Source: Eremophila alpestris peregrina (lineage: Eukaryota; Chordata; Aves; Passeriformes; Alaudidae). Taken from it: DNA of 64,000 nucleotides. How positions within the stretch are numbered: the first letter of the stretch is position 1; every line of letters starts with the position of its first letter. The notes below the pieces were generated by a model. It was not told the DNA's origin. It was given only the letters and a program-made list of their open reading frames with translations, and did no database searches. The stretch covers positions 5,186,891-5,250,890 of the forward strand of contig WMCF01000030.1 of assembly GCA_009792885.1 (NCBI GenBank), in the 5' to 3' direction. Shown one piece after another: positions 23,046 to 37,135 of the stretch. Position numbers and translations under genes: made by a program.

Positions 23046-25874
23046 AGATCAACACACTCTGGAGGCTGAAACAGAGTACTTCTTGGGTTAGGAGGGTCTC
23101 ACTGATCCAACTTTCTTCCCCTCCCAGCCTCTCCCATGCAATCCCTTTGCATCCATGGCCCTCAGGCTGCCCCTGTCACTCCTCAGGCTCTGCAGCAATC
23201 ACCCCACCACATTGCTGGCTCAAGTCTCATTTTCCATGTCAAAAGCCTCAGGCTGGTGAGGTTGGTTAGTAGCACTTCAAGTGGCAACCAGCAGAGCCTT
23301 TTTCTTTCTTTTAAAGAGCATCTTTTGCTTCTTAGGGGAATATTAACCCTAAGATTTCACAATCGAATTGCGTGACAAAAATGCATAGTTAAATTACGAA
23401 ATAATCACTGCTCTTTTAGGTGTATAGCAAGTTGAGATGCTATCCTCATCTGGATGATTTTGGAGAGATTCTTCTGGAGACCATGCTTGCCATCCCTTTT
23501 TCCCTGCATTGGAATTGTTCTTTTGTTGCCAGTCATTATACTGTTGTAGCAGGGCAATATGAATATCCTTGGGGTATCTCTACCTTTCTTTGTTGCAACA
23601 TTATTAAACAGCTCCTCAGCCAGCAGCTAACTCCTTCAAAACATTAAATTACGAGTTTGGTTGAAAATATTAAAAATAACCCTCATCTCTCTTTTTTGTT
23701 CTTGCAATGCTTAGACACAGATTTCCTGTACTGCAAGGGGGACCATGTTCTTCCAAAATCTTGGATTTGCTGAGCAGGGAGTTCATTTTCCTGAGAGAAA
23801 GTGCACAAAGCCATAGTTGATTCTTGCTACCTGTTGCAAAGATTCCTGGGTAGATTAGGAAGGTGTACAAAACAACATGGATACAGCATGCAAAAGTGCA
23901 CAAATGATATAAGATTACATTGTGCAGGAAAGTAATATAGCTAACACATTAAAGCTGACACTTCAGCATGCATTTATGACCACCTCCTACTTGTCAGCCG
24001 TTTCTGTAAACAATTAGGAGGCCAGTTTCAGAGTAGAGATGAGAGAACCATGCTGCCTGAGTGCTGTGTGACACAATTTTGGTGAAATCAGAAACACCTT
24101 GCCATGCACTCAGCTTCAGCAATATCAGTGATGAGGTTTTCTACAAACTACTGAAAGTGCAGACAGCAGATGTGATGCTACCATTTTCAGAGTCCTACTT
24201 TTGCAGCTAAAATAGTGTTTAAATGTGCATTTGATATCCAAATAATACAATTTAAAAAAAATCTTGGAAATACTACTGAAGAGTTCATTTAATCCTGTAT
24301 CCCAGCTTGCAGGGGGAGGGGTAGTAAAGCAATCATACTGAGTTGTAACTTCATAAAACAATTTTTATCTGAATGAAATTGTTCTTGGATCACCACTGGA
24401 CTTTACAACAAACATGAAGAAGGCCAGATGAAAACACATACTCTCTAAAATTTCACTTACACAAGAGTCTTACTTAGCATTAACAAAAATCCTTTTTTTT
24501 TTTTTTTTTGGTGCAAAAAGAAAACAATAGTGGAAAGGGCAAATATTGTGTGTGAGAGGTTTTGTATATGAAAGAAGGATTTATTTCTATATCTAGATGG
24601 GATTTATTTTAAAGGAAACATACATAATTTCACGCATTATCCAGTAACTCATGATATACAAATATCCAATATTTGTACAGATATTTTGTGTGAGCAGACA
24701 GAAGCTCACAAACAGGCTCTGCTGAACTAGAGCTCTCAGGTACAACAGTCCTTGGAGAGCCCAAGCCCTACCCTACACACAGAAAATACGTACCATTTAA
24801 TTGAGATATCACACACAGCTTACCTGACTCTACCATCCCTCTTAGGCCAGATGTCCCTCCAAGACCATGACTCCAAGAGAGAAACAGCAGTTTTACTAGC
24901 TGTGAAGAGTCTGTGCTGTCAGAAGGAATATATCTGATGGTCTCATTTTCTTGCTCCATTTTGAGACTTCTAAGATCATACACATGCCACACGGGCTAGA
25001 GCTTTCTGTGGCAGCCAAGTAGATTTGCCTTTCCTTCACTTTGTTTGTTTTGGAGGGGGAGGAGAATGAGTAGGACTATAAATCAGTCCCTTCCCAGCCA
25101 GATCAGCTAGTTTTTTCTTGGCCCCATCTGGGCCCCATTAGTTGCAGAGCACCCGGGCTGCAATCAGCAAAACATGGGGCACTGCAGAGCTCCTTACTAC
25201 TCAGCTTCAGAACAAATGCTGTTGGGGGAAATTAAGTAATAAAATAATTTCCTGAACCTGTGTTGTAAAAGAAACTGCAAACAAGCATGTGTTTCAAAAT
25301 AGAGCTCTGTTAAGGTGTCTCTCATTTTTTCCCCTTCCCCATCTCTTGGTCGTATAGTATGGAATTAATTCTAATTTAAATCCCATTATTAAGATAATGG
25401 CAGGACTTTGTAATTGGGCTTGAAAGGCCTTGTTATTTTCTACAGTCATATTAATGAGCTAATCAGATGATGTTGGTATCTTAGACATTTGTGTATTGTA
25501 TACTTGGATTGCTAATCAGGAACATTGGCCAAGAGCACAAAAATCTCATTCAATGTAAGTATTTGAGTAGAATGCAGAAAGGAATTCAGAACAGCTAATA
25601 TTAAGTCACTTATAGTGTTTCAACTAACTGAATGCAAACCATAATACTGTTCTTACTTGAATCTAATCAACAGAACTTGGTTTTAGAAACCTGGTGTTGG
25701 TCAGGAGTTTGAGGAAGGGTATTGTTCTACAAAATACACTAAGTCACTGTAAATTGCATCTGCATGAAAATCAGTGTAAGCAGCTGTATGACATCAAAGC
25801 TTGTAAGAATGCTTTTAAACTAGGGCAGCTGAGTTTGCTGAAATCAATTAGAGTAAATTAGAAGGAAATACTGG
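23046..25874. other. Unique sequence, no gene recognised
   Basis: A GC-richer patch at 23095-23270 cannot be assigned. A poly-T tract of about 18 bases lies at about 24492-24509. No coding evidence is seen. Confidence 0.55.
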
Positions 25875-25924
25875 AAGTTACCTAGTCCAAGCTATCACAA
25901 AGTTACCTAGTCCAAGCTATCACA
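25875..25924. repeat. Perfect 25-bp tandem duplication
   Basis: Two adjacent copies of a 25-bp unit beginning AAGTTACCTAGTCCAAGC occur at 25875-25899 and 25900-25924 without a mismatch. Perfect identity suggests a recent slippage or repair-type duplication. It is not part of a recognisable repeat family. Confidence 0.9.
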
Positions 25925-28700
25925 AATCTAGGACCACCTGCACTACAAGAGGATAGCCATAGCTTTGTCTAGCCCTCCATCTCTTTTGATATCCTCTTCC
26001 AGGGCTCTGCATTTCATTTATGTAGGTGAAAATGTTTTATGTTAATATTTGACTTGAATCTCTCAAACATTCCAATTCCCTCTTGCAGACAAGACCCAGA
26101 AACAAAACTCTTAAGCAGAAATAAAATTTTCTGATTATCCATGTATTGAGACTATGCTGGTATTGTATGGCAGGTACATACATCTTATTATGGGGTTTGG
26201 TTTTTTTGTTTTTAGTTATTTGTATCACAATTTGTTTTGCTTGTTTTTCTAAAACATTAGATATAAGAATATCAGAGCCATCATTATGATTCAGGCAGCT
26301 CAAAAATTTCAGTATGATTTGCTGAAATAAAATGGGAAAATATACAGCAAGACATGCTTTAATTGTGGCAAAACTTATTTCCTCATGTGTTTGCTGATTT
26401 GCTTAACAAACGCTGCAGAATTTGGAAACCTGTACAAAGAATAAAACAGCATTTTGACTATTGTGTTGTAATAAATCAACAATTTGTTTAAAATGTTAAT
26501 TAGAGAGCTATTATTATTTTTTTTTCCATCAGGGCAACCCTTGGTACCTTTCAAAAAAACTGAGTTAGAGTGTCTAAAGCAAAGCATTGGGAATAAATAT
26601 TCCAAGCTGGAAATTTTCATGCCAAACTTACATTGCTAGCTAATTCTGTAGGAAAAACTAAATAGTTTAAAAACCCTCCAGTTGATCTTTGTGATGGAAA
26701 AATGTCAATTACCAACAACTCTCTGCATGCCTTGCTTTCAGATGTAGGAATGGTAATTAAAAAATACTCATTTCATCTGAAGAGATTTCTGCTCATTTCC
26801 TTATTATTCTAGATGGCTATCATTTTATATACATAAGTATAAACATAAGCAACGTCACTTGTTCTGTCAGTAGTGAAATACTCAGAACTAGGATTGATAT
26901 TCTGTCCATAAACATCTCTGAACTGTGAATACTTCATGGAAGAGCTGCAGGACAGAACCAGACTGAACTAGTGTGTTGTTGTTGTTACTGTATTCCATTC
27001 CAGTGGTCAGAAAGGTCTGACCTGCCTGTTGTTAAAATGGAATGCAAAAAATGAAGTGCATGAATATCTATCTATTTATGGTAGTGGAAAAGACTGAAAG
27101 TAGGGCAAGGTCATTTTGTCCATAAAAAGGGGGGTAAGTGGAAATGCATCTCAAGCACAAGGCAGGATAATCTGAATGGTCTGTAGAACTGACCCTGCAC
27201 TACCTGCCAAGCCGGGATGCATTAATCATTTAGACTCAGCTCCTCTTGACCACTTTTCTGTCTTATATGTGTATCTGCCACTTGAAGTGTTATTTTTGGA
27301 GGTAGCTGTATGTATCTGTGTAATGGAACATTTTTTTTTTTTGAAGTTTGAATTAACTGGTCCTTTTTTTTATTCTGGTGGGGTTTATTTTTTCACTTTT
27401 GTACATATTTTTACAAGTATGTTTTTCAGCTTTTTCTGACATGAGCACTACTGGAAAATGATTACAGACACAAGCTGAAAAGGCACGCTAGGCAATGACA
27501 TACACATTCCCAAGTTCAGTCCTGTTATACAAGCTAACTCTCAGGTTAAATTTACCTAGGTCAGACAAACTAGCAGGAATCCCTTACCAGAAGACTGTGA
27601 ATTAGAAATGAAATGATAAAATCTTTGGGAGCATGTATATGAAGAGAGGAGGCTATCTGCTTTGCCAGTACCAGAACTGCCCATGATGCAGTAAAAAAAG
27701 GCAAAAAATTCTCTAAATAGATGGCTTAGAAAGATGGGCCAACTCTTCACATTAGGGTGAGGTTTTGATCTCATAGGAGGTTTCAGTCTTTGGGTGTTTG
27801 TGGAATGAGATAGAGAAAGAATGTCAGTGATAATCAGCATCTCCATGGGAAAGTGCATTGATTAAAATCTAAAAATATTTTTTTTTGATTACTTGGTATG
27901 GTTACAGTTCACAATTAGTTTCTGCAGTTTTCCTTTTCTTAGATCCAAACGTTACTCATTTAAACCCTCTTTTAGTGAAAGGTAGTTTAGTGAATGCTTT
28001 GCTTTGGCTCACTCTTTTCTGCAAATGGCATCAGTTCTTGTATTCATTTCTTCTGCTTGTCTTGATTAACCAGCAGTGCTTAAGTACAGGAACACTGTTC
28101 TGAAAAAGCCCACAAAAAAATAACAATAAGAATGGACACTATGCATCTATGCACAGCTATGCAAAGGGCTTTATTGGATTTTAAATTGGATGTTGCAAGG
28201 AAGTCACTGCAGGTGTTTAGATTTATATGTGCTTAGTTTCTTGCATTACCTAAAGTGAAAGTGAAAAAATTTGGAAACCTTGTGAAGCCTGAAGGTTTAT
28301 TTTCTGTGATTACTATAAATAACTGAGTAGGTGGATCATAAAACTGGAGGTGTCCCTAACAAAAAATCTCTAGAAAGGTCTTACTTGAGCTATTGTTATG
28401 TGAGAAAGTTGTACTTAGGTGAGAAAATGGTAGACAGAATTTGTTTCCTATGAAAAATGTGTGACTGGATGAGCAGGAGTAGCCACATTGTAGAAGTGAC
28501 TTTCTGAGGATACAAACAAGGCAGTTTTGCTGCGTGAAATAACAGCTTTCATTTGGCTAACTTGTATTTGAAAAAGCAGTTAAATTTTTATTCTACAAGA
28601 CTTTGGATCTCAAACAGAACCAGCAGCATTCAAACTTGGTAGGGTTGCTGAGAAATTCTTACAAGTTGACCTGGATTTTGCTGTCAAGAGTTAACTTTTT
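25925..28700. other. Unique AT-rich sequence, no gene recognised
   Basis: No gene or transposon is recognised. Simple tracts include T-runs near 26515-26525 and 27330-27342 and a (GTT)n-like patch near 26972-26984. Confidence 0.55.
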
Positions 28701-29290
28701 GCAGTAGTGGTGAGGTGGCAGAGCCTGGAGCCATGTGGGCATGACTGGGTTGTTATTCTCTGTCATTCACGTCACAGCTGGAAGATGGAAGTAAGGGATT
28801 CTCACTTCCAGGAAAGAGGGGAGTGTAGGTTGCAGTTGGGAACAAAACGGTGGTTTGCTGTCTCAAAACTCTCTACATGGGTTCCAGTCAGGGAGCAATT
28901 TTTGTATGTAAATCACCGTTTTTTAATTTGCATTCTTTTGTTCTTAATATTGTAGCTGTTACCGTTTCTTATCTCATTGCTGTGTCCAGTAAATCTTTCT
29001 TATTCTGGCTAATGATATCTGCCAATTTTGTCCCACTCACTGGACGAGGTGGTGGGGAGGGGATCAGCTTGTTCTTTTCATTTTAGTGGGAGTTAGCACT
29101 GAGTCAGGGAGTGCCACAAGCCTAACTTTTGGTAAGAAGAGAGCTTGAGGGGCTGCACACTGCCGGGAGCAGTTTCAGGTAAGTTGGGCCCCATGCAGTC
29201 AGCCTCAAACAGCAGCTGGGCAGTTGGCAGAAGGTGCTGGACTGGGGATCTGCAGACCTTCAGAATGCAGTGAAGTACTTTTGAATACAA
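28701..29290. other. Possible old LTR remnant, unassigned
   Basis: This patch is richer in G and T than its surroundings. A run at about 28960-29105 (CTGTGTCCAGTAAATC, then GTCCCACTCACTGG, then a GGTGGTGGGGAGGGG run and a TTTTAGTGGGAGTTAGCAC segment) recalls the R-U5 part of some avian ERVL-type LTRs. No termini, target duplication or canonical AATAAA can be fixed, so the assignment is weak. Confidence 0.22.
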
Positions 29291-32200
29291 TCCATTATAG
29301 TTACTTTTAACTTCAGAGAAAAATTCTGATCTGTGCTCAAATTTTAATTGCTATAACTTTATTTATGAGAAACATCTGTGTTTATCACTGAGAAACAAAC
29401 TCTGCTTTGAGCTGTAAACCACTAAAAATATTAAACTGTAGAGCTTCCACAGTCAGTTAAAGAACATGAGAAGGACTAATGAGTTATCCCTAGATTTATG
29501 ATACCTACTATCAAATAGTATATCTGCTACACATAGATGAGGACATCTTTGTCATGTTTTTAAAGTATTGGTATACTTGAATGTGGTATTTGGAAAGAAG
29601 GAATGTTTAATCTCATTTAGCTTTAGCTCTAAGAAGGTAAGGCGCCCAGCCTCCTCAGTGGTCAGTGCAAATGGCATTAGTATATGCAAATTCTCAAAGA
29701 AAAGGGACCTGTGAATTCTGGATCTTGGTTTGGAGGAGAGGTAAAAAGGCCAACGTTAGTTGAAGCCCACTGTGAATGCACAGATGTAACTTGCATCTTC
29801 TTAATGTCTCTACCATAGAATGAATCTCTTTTCCTGATAGTGTATCCATATGCTTGTGTTTATCTCAGGGAAAAAAAAGGAAGGAAAAATGTAATTTATT
29901 TCACATTGAGGGTTATGAATAGAGTGGTGCTAAGATACTAAAATAAATGAAAGAACCAAGTTCTGTTCTGATATTCTTATACACAAATATGTGATGAAAA
30001 TGTCTCTAAACTTCTGTGAAGACAAATGTAGTTATGTTATACTATCTTGTATTTTCCTTAGCATGTTGAATGATTTTGTAAATATCTTTGTACAGTTTTT
30101 GTTTAGAATTAAAATTCAAAACTCATTTACTCTAAAAATCAGGATGAATTTTCACTTTTATCGCTAATGTGATTTTTAATTTTTAGAAAGATTCCTCCCT
30201 ACCTCACATCAAGATGGATACCTGCATGGATACCTGCAGTCTTTGGCTCCCTTGTCTAGGCTAGACAAAGGGTAGAATAACTTAATGAATATATGTGAGA
30301 TGGTATTCTCTACAGCAACACAAACACGTGATGACAGTGCACACCAGCATTCTTTGTGTAAATGTAATCAATGGGGAGCAGCAGTAACCCACATATCCGG
30401 GGTATGTACTAGCAATATGGTTTCAGACTCTGCAACTGCATATTCTGCTCCTTGATTTGTGCTAAAATATTTACACCTTCAATCCATACCTGAACAAGGC
30501 ATATTATGCAGCTGTACACTAAAATCATACCTTCATTATGTACATGTGATATTAGTTGATAAGGCACAAAAAGATCTGTGATTATCTTCATCCCAACTAC
30601 TTATGAATGAGTCAAACTTCCCAAATCATGTAATTCTCTCAAATATAATCTAAAGTTAAGATGCTCTGGGTTGGTTTTTTTTTTCCTCTCCTTCATGCTT
30701 TTGAGAACTAGAATTTTTATTTCCAGATTTCCAGATTTGTCAGGAGGAGAAATGAACTGTTACTTTTTTATGAACTCTGAGAAAAGTAATTGCATCACTT
30801 TAAGGAACTGTGACAATTTACCAGGAGTTTCAGGAGACTTTTAAGATCTGATTTCAAAGTATCTTGAATTTAAAAGCCTGAGAGATTGGTTAACATAAAT
30901 AAATTGCAGCTGGATTATTAAACTCCTGGACACTAATTACATTTGAAAACTCTGTGTATTCGGCAGAGCAGCCATCTAATGATGGTTGGCTTTGTACATT
31001 AATATTTATTCCTAACCATTTATCTTTTAAATTAGCCTTAACTGAACTTTGATTTAAATGTATTTGTTAGGGTGTATTTTGAAACAACATATGACCACAT
31101 CACATTTATTGGTTTTTACAGGGGTTATAAATGATTGATTATTCTGCTGTTATCCACACTCACTTTCTTCCTGTAAAGAGACTGTGGCATAAAGCTAGAA
31201 TGGACATTAGAGAGATAAAAAAAAGAATTTGATATAAACTGCAGTCACAGGATGTGGTAAAAATATGGCTGCCCCAAAATAAAGTCCACATCTGTTCAGG
31301 TAATAGTGGCAGAGGGAGAGGGAGGGAGAAGTCAGGAATGCTTCCCTAGTTACTTTAACGGGAAGCTCTGGATCTCTGTTGTTCAGGAAGTACCGATATA
31401 TGAGGAGCTGTGACAGAACTTTAAACAAGAGAGAGTGAGCTCTGATTTTAGTAGTGACATTGGAATTTCCACAGCAGTGAGCAACCAACCTTCCAAACAC
31501 CTTGGGCACAGGACAGAGTGTAATTTCAACAAATTAAATGTTGTGTAGGACAGGTCAGCATGCAGTCAATGGAGTATTTTCATATACCAAAACCGGGGTG
31601 AAGAACGAAAGGGCTTACCCAATGCAAGAAATATAACTTCTTTGGAATTTGCTAAGTGTTTGCAATTTTAGGCTTGTATTATATTCCTGGTAGTTAAACT
31701 TTGGGATTTTTTTTTCCAGTAGTAGTATTATTCATCACTGACTTGAGCCTTCACTGAAATCCAAAGGACTTTTACCACTGATTTCAGTATTTTTAGTGTT
31801 ATTTTAGTATTCCTTGTATGGCTTTCATTACATTGGAAGGTCTATTCATTTAGTGATATGAGTGAACCATTTTCTATGAATGTTTATTTCTTTCTCCAAA
31901 ATATGGATAACTCCATATAAATAACCATAATGAATCAGACTAAAGATGATCTAATTTTTTTCCTGTTTATATAAATGATTATAACTGCTCTATAGGAAAA
32001 ACAGGGAATAAATGGCAGCATACTTTCTCACCACCCTCAGATTTCCTGAGCTTTATAGCTAATTGCCCTGATTAGCTTCTTCCAGGAATTTGTTTGATCT
32101 AATTTTGAATTCATGTAGGCTATTAGCATCCACAACAAACTACGTAGTTAGATTAATTCCACTTGTTGGCTTTGGGACTGAGTCTTTAAGTGCCAAGAGA

Positions 32201-35200
32201 GTTGTATTACCTTGTTCTTTATCTGCAGAAAGCATCCTGGATGACACTGGGAATTAGATCTCAGGAACACATATTAATCAGAAACATACTCAATGTTAAT
32301 GAATAATATGCAATAATATGCCCTGTCTTCCCAAGAACTTGGTGATATCATAGACATCTGTGCTCCATCAAGTCAGATGTCTGAGTGAACTGTTCAAATA
32401 TGAAGATTCGAAGCCCCTGGAGTTATGACACCAATGCATGGAATTTCATGGATGTCTTCTTTATGTACATTTTCATTCTCTGAGTGACAGTAAAACAAAT
32501 AAAGAAGAAAGGTGCAGATTTCCAGAACAGATTTGCCTGGAAAAGCTCTGTAACTTCTTTATTAAAAAGATGAGGCAGTCTTTGGGCTACTTTAAGACCC
32601 ACAGTAAATCAAGTTGTAAAAACAATTAAGTAAACATCTACAATACTGCACATGACTCTTTGCATGTATGAGCATATAAATCACAAAAATGGAACTGTCA
32701 TTTAAACATATCTTTTTGCCAGAGCTAAAATATGCCTGTTCTGTGCACAGACTTTATCTGACCTCAGAATTCAAATTCAAGGGCTGTTGTCTTTCTCATG
32801 ACTGGCACTGAAGAGTGAAGGATGTGGCAGATTTGAGTGTTTATTAATGGCAAAAAAATAGACATAAAAAGAATTTAGCTAGACTGCATCCAAGAAAATG
32901 TAATAGTCAAAGACCCAGGTAAAATTAAGTACTAAATAGGTGAGGCAATTTTGACTATAAGAAGTGTGGATTACAAAATGCACGTTTTATTTGTATTCTT
33001 TTCTGCAGATTGGGTAACCACCCAAATGACTTTCAATATGTTTGTTTTCTGAAGAAATGTCCAGCAGTCAGGGCACTGTGGGGAGCAGCCCTGTGGGATC
33101 AGAGGCAGCCTGAGGAGTTTCACAGAGCCAGGAAAAGGCTGCTTAAAAAACCTGGGAGCCAGGGTTTGAACTGGGAGATTTTTGGAGAAATCCCTGAAGA
33201 AATACAAGGCTGAAAATGTTTTCAGGAGAATTCTTGATCACTTCTAACTTTTTTTTCCATTTATACCATACTTAAGTAGCATATAGAGATTGGTTGCACA
33301 GCGGGGGATGGTTTGGAGCTGGTGTCACTTAAAAATAACAAAACTTGCATCTTTAGATACACATGCAGAAGATTTTCAGGAGTATTAAGCAACTAACCAG
33401 AGGCAAATAGTCACCAATTGTCACCAGCTTATTGAAAAATTCTGATTTGAAATCAAAGCACCAAGGTTACTCAGATGCTTTAGAAAACCCCACGAGGGAC
33501 AGAACCCATCTTTAAATACCCATAGCAAATATTGAGCACTAAATAACCCTGAATCTTCCTGAACACACCTGAACATCCATGCCTGAATACAACTACAAAG
33601 TAATGCAGGACTGTGGTACTGTAGATGCTGGTGTTGGGATGGCTGCTACAATTGTATTTATGGCTCCAGGAAGGCTGTGCAATCTTCAAACCTAGGGCTT
33701 TCTGGCAAGGTCTTGCTGTGCAGTTAAGCCACATGCTGCTATCTTCATTTACATACTTAGATGGCTTAACCCTCATCTTTGTCCAGTGGTGATGATGCTG
33801 GAACTCAGTACCGGTGTGGTTCCCTTCATTCCTATGAGGTTTCCATAAGAAGTGCTCTCTGTTGTGCCAGAGAGCAGTGAGGACCAGGAAAAAAGCCCAG
33901 ACTGGCTTCACACAGATGCAGCAGATGCATACTATAAAATATATCAGAATAAAGGATCTGACCCACTCAATTCTGTTCTTCACTGATCACATTTTTTTTG
34001 CTATTTTGGTCCTTTCTTCTGAAATTAAATTAAGTACAAAGATATTTCCTGGTGTATAAATTAATTAAATCAGTTGTAATTCCAACTTTGAGACAGAAAA
34101 AAGATTTCTTTCTTAAAATGGTGGAGGCCTGCATATCATCATTAGGAGTTTTGCCATTCATCCCTTGAGCTGCTGAATTTTTTACTTTGAAAACTCCCAC
34201 AGTCTGCAACTGACAGGAGCAATAAGTCTCAAAAAGCTTGCCAAAATTACCATGCCCCTTTGTATATTTTTTTTAAAAAGTGATATTTGGACCAAAGTAT
34301 GCAGTGCTGCTAGGTGAGGCAGTTGTTTCTTTAAGCTTATGGACTAGAAAGCTGTTGGGGAGTGTGTTACTCATGTCTGAGCTGGTTCCAGTTACGGGAA
34401 CCCTGTGCACTGGAAATTCAGGCATAACAACATCTGGAGCTCACAGAAGTGCTGCTGAGCTTTGGCCGGCTTAGATGAAAAAATGGAGAAGATCTTTCCT
34501 TAATAATATATAAACATTTTGAGGTATCCCTGCCTGAAAACCTGTGCAACCTCATGAAGAGCTGCAACTTGTACTTGATACTGCCTTAAAAGAAACTGAT
34601 GTTCTCACAGAACAAGACCTGCCAACCCATGGGGGAGTATGGCTCTTTTTAGAGGCCCAGATATGGTCACCTTTACCTTATGAACAGTTTCACTGAAATT
34701 ACTGAAAGTTAACTGAAGAGCAAGACAGGATCCAGCTGGAGTAAATTTATCAGAATACAAACTCTGACTATGGAATCTCAATTTTTTTACTTATGGAAAC
34801 TAGAGAAATATCCATATAAAAATCTCTGAGACTGAAGAAGAACATAGATGGAGGGTAGATCCTTATGTAACCTGCATGCCCATACATTTGCACAAATATT
34901 TTAAAAGTATTATTGTTCTCCGAAAACACTTTGCTGTTGCTTGTTATGATTTTTATTCATAGCATGTATTTTTAAAAAGTTTTCTTCCATGCTCCTGGTG
35001 TTGTGTTTGTTTGTGGTTTTTTATTATCAGATTTACAGCCTTATTTGCTACAGATCAGGCAATTCTTCAATGCTCATATTGTCAAATAGTTTCCTACCCA
35101 TGCAGGGAAGAAGTGAGCAAGTGCCACACACTGCTAAACAGAATAGCAGAATTTGTGCTATCTACTGCATATGTGTAATATTTGTATTAACTAAAGTATA

Positions 35201-36966
35201 AATTGCTGCTTTTCTGTTCCTCAGTAATGACCTATGGTGGGAAAAGTAGTGCTCAGCTCCTTAGACCTTCCTCTCAGTCCCTGATACTGTGGCCAAAGTG
35301 TTGTACTAATTTTGACAATGGCCTCGTACTGTGGGTGGCCATTCCCAGCAGATCAGTTTTTCCAGTTAGGTTAAATGCTTTTCAAAGACATCTGAATTTT
35401 ATTATCGGCCGTAGATACATCTATAAGGCACAGCACAATGAGCACTGTGTTGTTTAGTCACTGGAATTGTGATGGATTATCATCTCTATCACACATACCA
35501 GTGAGGCATCAGAAGGCAGCAGTCTCCACCCTTTGGCCAGAGAAGAGCCTAATTAAATCATCTTACCTGTAGCTAAAAGTCAGATGAAAATTTGTACCAG
35601 AGGGGGTTTTTGTGTGTGTGGTTTTGTGGTTTTGTTTTGTTTTGCTTGTTTTTTTGCTTTTTCCCTTCAGTGAGTATTCTGAATGTAGGACAGATTCTCA
35701 TTCTGGATCAAAATCAAGTCCTGAAGTTTGGAAATCAGTATTCCTTTTCGGTGAAGGGAAATCTGGTGATGCCGCAAATATGCAAAAAATCAAATGCATG
35801 CCTATAAATCAGCAGATGTATGGGCTCTGTATGAATTAAATAGAGTACTAGTTGCTGGTCTAAGTGTATTATAAGGAATGATCTCTTTTTCAGGAATAAT
35901 TTAAAAGGTCATTTGTAGACTTAATTATTTTATTATTTGGTCTAGTTACTGATGCAGCAAATAATATAATTTCCAACGGCTTATCATGGCACAGCTCTCT
36001 TTCAGTTATTTTAAAGCAAAGCAAAATTTGAATAAATTTTGTGCCAAAAATTTTGGTCAGTCATTCAGATAAAATATCATACAAGGTTTAGCATATTCTA
36101 AGGAAAAAACCCTACAAGCAATAATTTTCATGCAATATATCAAAGTGAATTGTTACTAGATTTTGAGGTTTTTAAAATATGAGACTGCTGTTACAGGGGG
36201 GCTAAAACCACTGTAAAACAGTAAGTTGACTGAAGGTGAAAGGAATGTGGTAGTAAACACTCATTAACTTCCTTTCTATGGTGAAAAAATTCAGCAAATT
36301 AGTTTTGAGTCTGCAGGGTCCATTTAAAACTAAAAACATCTGCTCAAGAACTGTTGAAATGCCACTCAGAATTAATTAATTTTATCTAGAGAAAAAATGC
36401 CTATGCAGTGGTCAGTAATGGTTTTGAAAGGATATGCTAATATAAATTTGAAAGAACTGAACTGCAAAAGGAGAAAAATATTGGAAAAGACTGTTTCACT
36501 TACTTTTTTTTCACTTATGCTCATTTATTTGGCTTTAGTAACACAACAGAATGCCAGTATTTGGATTTCATCATTGACAATTCATGCTGACATTCCTCAT
36601 TACTTACAACTCTGAGATTTTCCTATTTGCTTTGATTGCAATTTTGAAAAAATTAAGACATTTGGACCTCTGTTTGGCATGGTTATCACAGGGTAAAGGA
36701 ATGGGCAAATTGAGCAACATGACTTAAATGTAGGTTCACCTATATATCCTAAGACACAGGTGTTTAAAAAAATACTTCAGCTACAAGCCAGAAAAAAGTC
36801 CCTTAAAATAATTGGAGATATTTAAAGTTTGTGTTAGTGCTTTTGGCCAGACTATAGTCTAGTAACTGAAATGTGGTCATCCTCAACAGAATCAGATCTA
36901 ATGTATTTCTAAAGAATTGAAAATGAGCTGACTTATATAAGAAATTAGGAGGAAATTCTTACCTGA
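29291..36966. other. Unique AT-rich sequence, no gene recognised
   Basis: No family is recognised in this long stretch. Minor features are a 12-bp unit TGGATACCTGCA repeated twice near 30213-30236, a decamer AATAATATGC repeated near 32303-32322, and a T/G-rich tract at about 35600-35660. The longest unexplained open frame in the window, 167 codons on the minus strand at 33480-33983, falls here and is listed separately. Confidence 0.5.
33480..33983 (-). other. 167-codon open frame, unrecognised
   Basis: This is the longest frame outside the minisatellite. Its N-terminus has a hydrophobic stretch (about residues 10-40, Ile/Phe/Val/Cys-rich) resembling a signal or membrane segment. The middle has a His run and several N-x-S/T sequons. 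I recognise no domain. In DNA of this base composition and length, one frame of this size is expected by chance, there is no splice or promoter context, and I regard it as probably non-coding. Confidence 0.15.
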
Positions 36967-37135
36967 GGGCGAGGTGAGACACTGGAAGAGGCACCCAATG
37001 AAGCTTTAGATGTCTCATCCCCGGAAATTCTCAAAGACAGGTTGGATGGGTCTTTAAACAGCCTGGCAAGGGTAGGGGGGTTGGAATTAGTCTTTACAGT
37101 CACTTCCAACCCAGACCATTCTGTGATTCTGTGAT
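36967..37135 (+). mobile_element. CR1 LINE 3' end, sense
   Basis: The sequence reads AGACACTGGAAGAGGCACCC, then TCCCCGGAAATTCTCAAAGA, CAGGTTGGATGGGTCTTTAA and finally TCACTTCCAACCCAGACCAT followed by TCTGTGATTCTGTGAT. This is the classical CR1 3' UTR order ending in the octamer tail. About 170 bp remain, 5'-truncated and non-coding. Its internal blocks differ from the copies at 7.4, 23.0 and 39 kb, so it belongs to a different CR1 subfamily. Confidence 0.92.
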
